Origin: Spizellomyces punctatus DAOM BR117
Lineage: Eukaryota; Chytridiomycota; Chytridiomycetes; Spizellomycetales; Spizellomycetaceae
Length of the DNA stretch: 64,000 bases
Reading direction: 5' to 3'
Assembly: GCF_000182565.1 (NCBI RefSeq)
Contig: NW_015971552.1
Coordinates: 245,353 to 309,352, forward strand
Part shown: piece after piece, positions 58,069 to 64,000 of the stretch
Layout: each line of letters opens with the position of its first letter
How positions within the stretch are numbered: position 1 is the stretch's first letter
The notes under the pieces: generated by a model
Told to the model about the DNA's origin: nothing
The model's database searches: none
The model's input: the letters and a program-made list of their open reading frames with translations, nothing else
Position numbers and translations under genes: made by a program

Positions 58069-58314
58069 TGGCAGATACCTATACACGCAATACCCTTCAA
58101 TAGATTAGTTTGTGGTTTGCGCTTGTCATCAGTTATAGTTAGTCTCAAGTTTAACATGGTGAACCTGAATCAATCCTCATTTGCTCGGTCGTGTGGGCGA
58201 AACGGGCGGGGTTATTAACCTCGCTACGTCACCAATTTTTTAGCCTGTGGCACAGCATTATCTTGATATTCAAGTTCCGCTGTCTCTACCCTAGTTGCAT
58301 CGTCTTGTCCAGCG

Positions 58315-60139
58315 ATGAATTCCCTAATAGCTACTTCCATCTTCATCTTGGCTGTGTCAAGCGTGCTAAGTCATGCAAGAGCAGCGCAGCTGCCTCTTTT
58401 GAACGCAGTTGTGGAAGGTAACGACAAACGGTTTGGACGATTCCTTCATATTACGGACATGCACTTGGACCCGTAGGTACACACATTGTCACTATCGGAA
58501 AGAATTCGTCCATAAATTCCCTTCTACTGTAGCTACTACGAAGAAGGTGCACCGATAGCGACAAGTTGCCACGGAATAGCGGATGTTCTGATCGCACGGA
58601 AGAAACGACCACAAACCGACGCAACAGCAGGGAAATATGGGACTCCTGGAAGTGGCTGTGATTCCCCTCTATTACTCATCAATGAGACAATGAGATTCAT
58701 TGCGGGAATATTGAACGCTGGGGACAAGTTGGATTTTGTTGTGTGGACTGGAGATTCTGCCAGGTAATCACGTGATCTAGTCGACTCCATTTCTCACCTC
58801 TCACCTTCGTCCTATTCATGAATATGAATAGGCACGATAGCGACTCGCGCATTGTACGAACGGAAGGAGAGATACAGGCGCTGAACGCTTTGGCGGTGGA
58901 GTTCCTGTTAGGAGCATTTCCGTCAGGGGGCGAGAAAGGGTCAATCCCGATCGTCCCGAACATTGGCAATAACGATATTTGGCCACACAACGACCTGATA
59001 TACACACCATCTATTCCGAACCCGACGTTAGACTTTTATGCTACATTATGGAAACCATTCATACCCGCTGATCAGACTGAAGAGTTCCGGCGACATGGAA
59101 GCTTTGCTGTCGAGGTCGTTCCAAATGTTGTTGTTGCCTCAATCAATACCATGTACCTCAGTGATGGGAACAAGCAAGTTGATGACTGTAGGGCATCTAA
59201 AGATGATCCGCTGGCTGCTGGAGATGATGTTCTTCAATGGCTTGCAAATGTGCTGAATGGAGCGCGCCAGGGCGGAAAGGCAGTGTATATTGCCGGCCAT
59301 GTACCACCCACCCCAATCAACTTTTATCCGAACTGCTACGAAAGCTTTTCCAAACTCATGATAGATTATACAGACGTTGTTGCTGGCCAGTTTTACGGTC
59401 ATATGAACATTGGTAAGCGCGGGAGCCAGCATTCTTGAAAGCAAATGTGTGCGCTAACTCCCAATTCATGTGGATAGATCACTTCTTTTTCCCCACTCCA
59501 GCGAACGCTGTTGGTGAGGACTCAACATCGACTACCGAACAAGGGGCCATAGCGGAATCTCTGCGGGCGTATATGCCTTATTTTTCGGCTAGCTCTCTTG
59601 CCCCATTGACAGAGCCCCTTCCACCACATGCCGGAGGTACTGTAGGTACAACTATACCTAGCTGGCTCAATCTCTACTGCCATTACCTCATCAGACATTA
59701 TACCGAACTGGTACATCAAGTCAAGAAGAATCCAGACCTGCGGGTACCACAGCCTGTCTTCGTGTCTCCCTCAGTGGTTCCGTCCTTCAATCCTTCCTTA
59801 AGAGTATTCGAATACCGGAAGAGCATGGGTGATGTTCAGTCTACTGTAGGCCATCTGATCGGGTACACCCAGTACTTTGCCGACATTGAGAAATGGAACA
59901 AGCGGAGCAAAATTGGGGATATGACTGTTCAAAAGGACGAATTCCCAGGATATATTTACGAGACAGAGTATCGTCCAGGATCCTTGTATGGTTTAGAGAA
60001 ATTTGATGCTGAAGAATGGTTACGATTCGGCGGACGGATGGCAGGAATTGGAGCAGACAAAAATACAGCTGCCCAATTAAGGGAATTATATCTCGCTAAT
60101 TTGGTAGTTAGACTGAAGGGGTTGAAGGTGCCGGTTTGA
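58315..60139 (+). CDS. PPN1: Ppn1-type endopolyphosphatase (calcineurin-like phosphoesterase)
   Basis: Vacuolar or secreted metallophosphoesterase related to yeast Ppn1 and to acid sphingomyelinase-like phosphodiesterases. Model of 543 aa, exons 58315-58472, 58533-58763, 58832-59412, 59478-60139; phases close. The N-terminus is a signal peptide or anchor (SLIATSIFILAVSSVLS). Metal-ligand blocks appear in order: FLHITDMHLDPYYEEG, VVWTGDSARHD, IGNNDIWPHND, YIAGHVPP and GHMNIDHFFF. The Ppn1-like CDSPLLLINETMRFIAG and NVVVASINTMYLSDGNKQVDDC support polyphosphatase rather than sphingomyelinase, because the ligand motifs and spacing follow Ppn1. No Kex2-like processing site was checked. It lies between two unusual DUF membrane-protein genes. 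Confidence 0.88.
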
Positions 60140-60372
60140 GGTTGCATGTGCCTGGCGTGAGACCGTTTGGCCAAGATAAACAGCAAGGTAGCTTTCGTCG
60201 CGGCCATGTATGTATCATTATGTATCATTCCTTTGCGTGTTCAGAATCATGGATAGCATATGTAAACAAGTTGAATAATATTGGGTTGCACGTAATGTTA
60301 CGGCTCCTCATTAATGTTGATCATATTGCCGTTGATATATGTTTAAATGCAAATCTAACTAGATATGTGAAT

Positions 60373-61545
60373 TTATGATACAAAGGGTCTCCCAGTTGGT
60401 GGCGGCGTTGGGAAATGCCGATACCAACAGCACAAAATGGCGTACAAACCAAAAAAGGTTGTCATTATTCCAATGATCATCATACAGACTGTCCCAACTT
60501 CAGTCTGCAACAACTGCTGCAATCCATCGGACATTGCATCTCCGCTTTGTTGCACAGGATGACTTAGGGCTTTGAACATCAGAACACCAACGAACAAAAA
60601 AATCCCTGCTCTGCCGGCATATCCGACATGGCCCGTGACCAGTATCACCCATTTTTCGTACTTGGTTTTGCATTTCTCCCAATTGATCTCATAGTGCCAT
60701 TTTTTAGTTAATGCGTTCTGGAGCTGAATCGCACAAGCGATCGAGAAAGCTATTCCCATGAGGACCAACGCTGTTCGGCCAAGGGCACTGTCCCTCCAAC
60801 AGTTTGGGTAACAACTTGGAGCAGAGTCACGATATCGCTGCAGAAGAACTTGCAGTAGGTACCCGGAATATCCTACATACACGCATCCTGACACAAACGG
60901 GGCCAGCCGAAAAGAAAAGAAGTTTTTAAACTTGGAGTAGTTCGCATCGCGGCCTTGGTACGTTGCGCATTCCCAGAAGCGCCAGATCGAGTAGCACCAG
61001 AGTGCTAATGGAAAAGATGAGATATGAGAGCTCTCAATGAGCAATGTGCGAAAGGTGAAGTGCTGAGGCATCCAACCGTACTTACCTATGAGGAGGATGA
61101 ACAAGAAACTAGATCCGGCTGGGAAGGTACCAATGAGAATGAATGCACCCTAATAGGTGAACCAACTTGAGCCCATTATTTATCCTGTCAATTTGGCCTC
61201 TTATGCACGTACCTTTGGGCTTTCCCCATAGTCCTCATCGTTATGCAGCCTACTTGCACTTGCACATGTCATTCCACCAATGAACCCGTAAACAATGCCT
61301 TTGGCGGCAAAACCGAGCGTGCCCACAAAAGTCTCGAGCCGTATCCATCGCGGACTGACTCCATGTGGATGCCGTAGACGGTAAACGCAATAGCAACGAA
61401 GAGGACACCAGCGATAGATGCTGCAACGACTTCGGTCTTTGTCTGAAGGCGACGTTGACGGTTCAACATCGATCGTTATACTGGAGGAAGATGAGGTGGG
61501 GACAGGTGTGGGTTCTGGGGTTGCTGGATAACTCTCTTTGCTCAT
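60373..61545 (-). CDS. DUF1206-like multi-span membrane protein
   Basis: Model of 342 aa, exons 61545-61213, 61149-61086, 61004-60373; phases close. After a Ser/Thr/Pro-rich N-terminus come repeated two-helix units of the DUF1206 type: FVGTLGFAAKGIVYGFIGGM.., then ALWCYSIWRFWECATYQGRDA, GRTALVLMGIAFSIACAIQL.. and GHVGYAGRAGIFLFVGVLMFKAL. These show the family pattern of (G/A)xxA(R/K)GxxYxxxG followed by WR. The membrane protein would have about six helices. DUF1206 is known mostly from bacteria and its function is not established. Residues about 38-70 are Arg/Cys/Tyr-rich, while another frame over the same DNA encodes a good membrane helix (VVAASIAGVLFVAIAFTVYGI), so the first exon may hide a short frame error or an extra intron. 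Confidence 0.72.
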
Positions 61546-62152
61546 TTTTTTTGGCTATTATGGTGGCGGTTTATCTACAAAATAAAGTTTTAGCGTCGAG
61601 GAAAGGTTTGACAAACTATCAAAATACTAAGTGTGAAGAAACGCAGACGCTGACATCACAGGAACCGGCTATGTGAGTACGTAAGCAATTCCAACCTTTA
61701 TGGGGAATTTTGGATTAACCTTACATGAGGGTTAACTTTTACACTATGCCCATCCGCCGGGCTTTCGAGGTCCTTCCTACGTATATGATTTGCGGTGCTG
61801 AGCAGTATGAGAAATCTTAGGGGAGGAGATTTCCAATCCTCAAAGGGAGGGGGAACGTTACTTGATGACATGACAGCTCGCACGAAGAGAATAATAGAGA
61901 ATAATAACGAACCAATCTACTTGCAAACAAAGCAGCATACGGCAATGGTCGCTTTATCGATTGCAGTGCAACGCTTTGAGCTCGTTCAGGTCTGCTTTCA
62001 AGTAGTGTCATGGCAAGTGATGGATTGTCCAACTATGCCTCAATTGCTTAGTCGCACTCTTTCCGGTTGTAATGCGATTTTGATTTTTGTTGGCGGGTCC
62101 AAGAAAACCAACCATCTAGCTCCGACCCTTGTTCTGCCAACAACCTTTGACC
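61546..62152. promoter_or_regulatory. Divergent intergenic region, DUF1206 gene (-) / PWP1 (+)
   Basis: 607 bp between opposite start codons. A frame of 161 codons crosses its right part on the + strand but has no protein-like character and overlaps PWP1 in a different frame, so it is not called. Confidence 0.45.
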
Positions 62153-63908
62153 ATGATCTCGTCATTAGTCTGGGTGCGAAAAGGTGCTGCACAGCAAATT
62201 CCGGACCGGTACCGTCTTACAGACGAAGAGTTCTCAAGTCTAGCGGACAGGATCGGCGCCCAATTGGAAGATGCACGTGAAGGATTGGAGGACGCCAAAA
62301 ATGTGGATGTGACTATGGACGACGATATTCCAGATCAGCAGAAAGTTCAGACCGCTGGAAATGAAATGGATGAGGAATTGGCAGAATATAACCTAGACAC
62401 ATACGACGATGATTCGGAACCTGAAGAAGAAAATTCGACAGCCATACCTCTCTTCAGTAAAATTCAAGGGTTAACGTACCACGGCAGCAATGACGAGGAC
62501 CCATATGTCACAGTGAAAGATCAAGAAGATGAGAATGAAGAACTTCGTGAGATGGAGATCATGCCCGGCGATAACCTGCTTCTTGCTGCCAAAACCGAAG
62601 ACGATATCTCGCATCTCGAAGTTTACCTGTACGAAGAGGAGGAAGACAATTTGTTCGTTCATCACGATATTATGCTTCCCAGCTTTCCTCTTTGCCTGGA
62701 ATGGATGGATTTCAGGGTTGGGAAGAAGAAAGATTTGTCCACACCTGGAAACTATGTTGCCATTGGAACATTCGATCCTGAGGTAGAGATTTGGGATTTG
62801 GACATGGTCGACGCTGTGTACCCCGAATGTATCCTAGGCGGAACGTCGCAACCGGGCCTTGATGCGGGGGAAGGTGGAAAGAAGAAGAAGAAGAAGTTTG
62901 GTCCTGCCCGTGTGGCCAAAAAGGCCAATGCAGAGCGACATGTTGATGCTGTTATGAGCATCTCCTGGAACTCTTCGCATCGGAATCTCATTGCGACAGG
63001 CTCAGCGGATACTACAGTCAAGCTATGGGACCTTTCAGCTCCCGAGAAGGCTGTTAGAAGCTTCACGCAGCACAAAGACAAGGTCCAAGGTGTTGCTTGG
63101 AATAAGGGCGAGCCCACAGTATTGCTGACGGGTGGCTACGACAAACGGTGCTGTGCCTTCGATTCGCGTGCACCAACAGCCGTGACGGAGTGGAAGTTGA
63201 AAGCTGATGTTGAATGTATCAAGTGGGATCCTTTCCATCCTGAGAGATTCTTTGTAAGTCTGGGGCTGGAAGAATTATGATGGTTGTAGAATTCTAATGC
63301 TCTCACGTTCTTGCAGGTAAGTACGGAGGATGGACTGGTAAAATGCTTTGACGCCCGCCAAAGCGGCACCGCGCCGCTTTTCACGCTCCACGCCCACGAT
63401 GCTGCTGTGTCTTCATTCGACGTTAGCCCAGTCATAGAGGGACTTCTGGTCACAGGCTCTACCGACAAAATGGTGAAAGTTTGGAACGTCAAAGATGCCA
63501 AGCCAAGCTGCCTGGTGTCGAGAGACTTGGATCTGGTACGTTTCCCATAGTTTCCCCAGTCAATGCTTATTGACGCTGATCCAATAATGGTTTTTACTAT
63601 TGTAGGGCAAAATCTTTGCAGCCACCTTCTCCCCAGACTCTCCATATTGTGTCGCGGCGGCAGGAAGCAAAGGAAAAGTTTTGGTGTGGAATCTGGAAAA
63701 TAACGCTGGTGTAAGACGAGCATTCGGTCCCACTCAGTTCAACGAAACCGCTGTCCAAGCAAATACGCCACGGAAAGAGATTACGGGAGTTGAGTCGGAT
63801 CACGAGGGCGATGAGGACGAAGATGAGGAAGCCGTGGACGGGATGGCTATGGATGTGGACCAGGATCAGGACGAGGACGATGAAGATGAAGACGAAGATC
63901 ATGTATGA
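62153..63908 (+). CDS. PWP1: Pwp1, WD40 protein of large-subunit ribosome biogenesis
   Basis: Nucleolar WD-repeat protein needed for 60S ribosome assembly and, in animals, for growth-dependent rDNA transcription. Model of 540 aa, exons 62153-63253, 63317-63535, 63606-63908; phases close. It starts with the family MISSLVWVRKGAAQQ, continues with an acidic region (DDDIPDQ, DTYDDDSEPEEEN) and then WD repeats: ATGSADTTVKLWDL, LLTGGYDKRCCAFDSR, WDPFHPERFFVSTEDGLVKCFDAR, VTGSTDKMVKVWNV and AAGSKGKVLVWNL. The central GGKKKKKKFGPARVAKKANAERHVDAV insert is a Pwp1 feature. A long Asp/Glu tail ends the protein. Intron 1's acceptor is followed directly by GTAAGT, see findings. The gene ends 92 bp before the window edge. 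Confidence 0.95.
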
Positions 63909-64000
63909 TAAGAGGTCTGTGATGATGGGGCGGCTATGGTAGAATGCATCGCTGAGTTCCTTGTAGATAGTCATAAGTACGATCATTGTTCGCATATACA

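Noticed and set aside
61795-62280. 161-codon + strand frame upstream of PWP1
   Set aside because: No protein-like composition, and it overlaps the conserved PWP1 start in a different frame.

Overview
This 64 kb window is nuclear DNA of a fungus, most likely a zoosporic early-diverging lineage (Chytridiomycota or close relatives). The evidence is: dense intron-rich genes whose introns are mostly 45-75 bp with GT..AG ends; ordinary fungal housekeeping families (Pex10, Rna1, Ubc6, Gup1, Coq8, Ppn1, Sfa1); and families that Dikarya usually lack or have degraded, namely a class A-type seven-helix receptor, KIF-binding protein, a Ric8 G-protein GEF and a ClpX that keeps its ClpP-docking IGF motif. 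I saw no rRNA, tRNA, transposon, CRISPR or viral sequence.

Layout. 1-1.2 kb is microsatellite and polypurine DNA. 1.2-14.4 kb: a Ser-rich hypothetical, Pif1 helicase (-), Ric8 (-), cytochrome b5/acyl-CoA dehydrogenase fusion (+), an unknown membrane protein (-), Gup1-type MBOAT (+), a hypothetical (+). 15.3-23.3 kb: RPA-interacting protein (-), opsin-like GPCR (-), Nem1/Dullard phosphatase (-), PPR protein (+), Ctr copper transporter (-). 23.6-35.9 kb: a long helical-repeat/Tti2 gene (+), a 101-bp tandem duplication, threonyl-tRNA synthetase with a mitochondrial presequence (-), mitochondrial ClpX (-), KIF-binding protein (+). 36.4-47.6 kb: Chtop-like RGG protein (-), Coq8 (+), Trf4-type nucleotidyltransferase (-) divergent from a Snm1/Rpr2-like protein (+), hotdog thioesterase (-), RanGAP (-), Ubc6 (+). 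47.7-64 kb: Pex10 (-), DHHC palmitoyltransferase (+), Gna1 (-), S-(hydroxymethyl)glutathione dehydrogenase (+), AAGAB/Irc6 (-), a DUF4395-tailed membrane protein (+), Ppn1-type polyphosphatase (+), a DUF1206-like membrane protein (-), Pwp1 (+).

The genes do not form one pathway. Themes that recur are mitochondrial upkeep (Pif1, ThrRS, ClpX, Coq8, PPR), lipid and peroxisome metabolism (acyl-CoA dehydrogenase, thioesterase, Nem1, Gup1, Pex10) and RNA metabolism (Trf4, Snm1-like, Chtop, Pwp1). GPCR and Ric8 could belong to one heterotrimeric G-protein system, but that link is inference. Exon boundaries were worked out by hand from splice sites, reading phase and family similarity. Most coding models close in phase over every exon; weak spots are stated in each entry. 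The best leads for something under-described are the class A-like receptor, the DUF4395 and DUF1206 membrane proteins either side of the polyphosphatase gene, and the apparent fusion of a helical-repeat region to Tti2.
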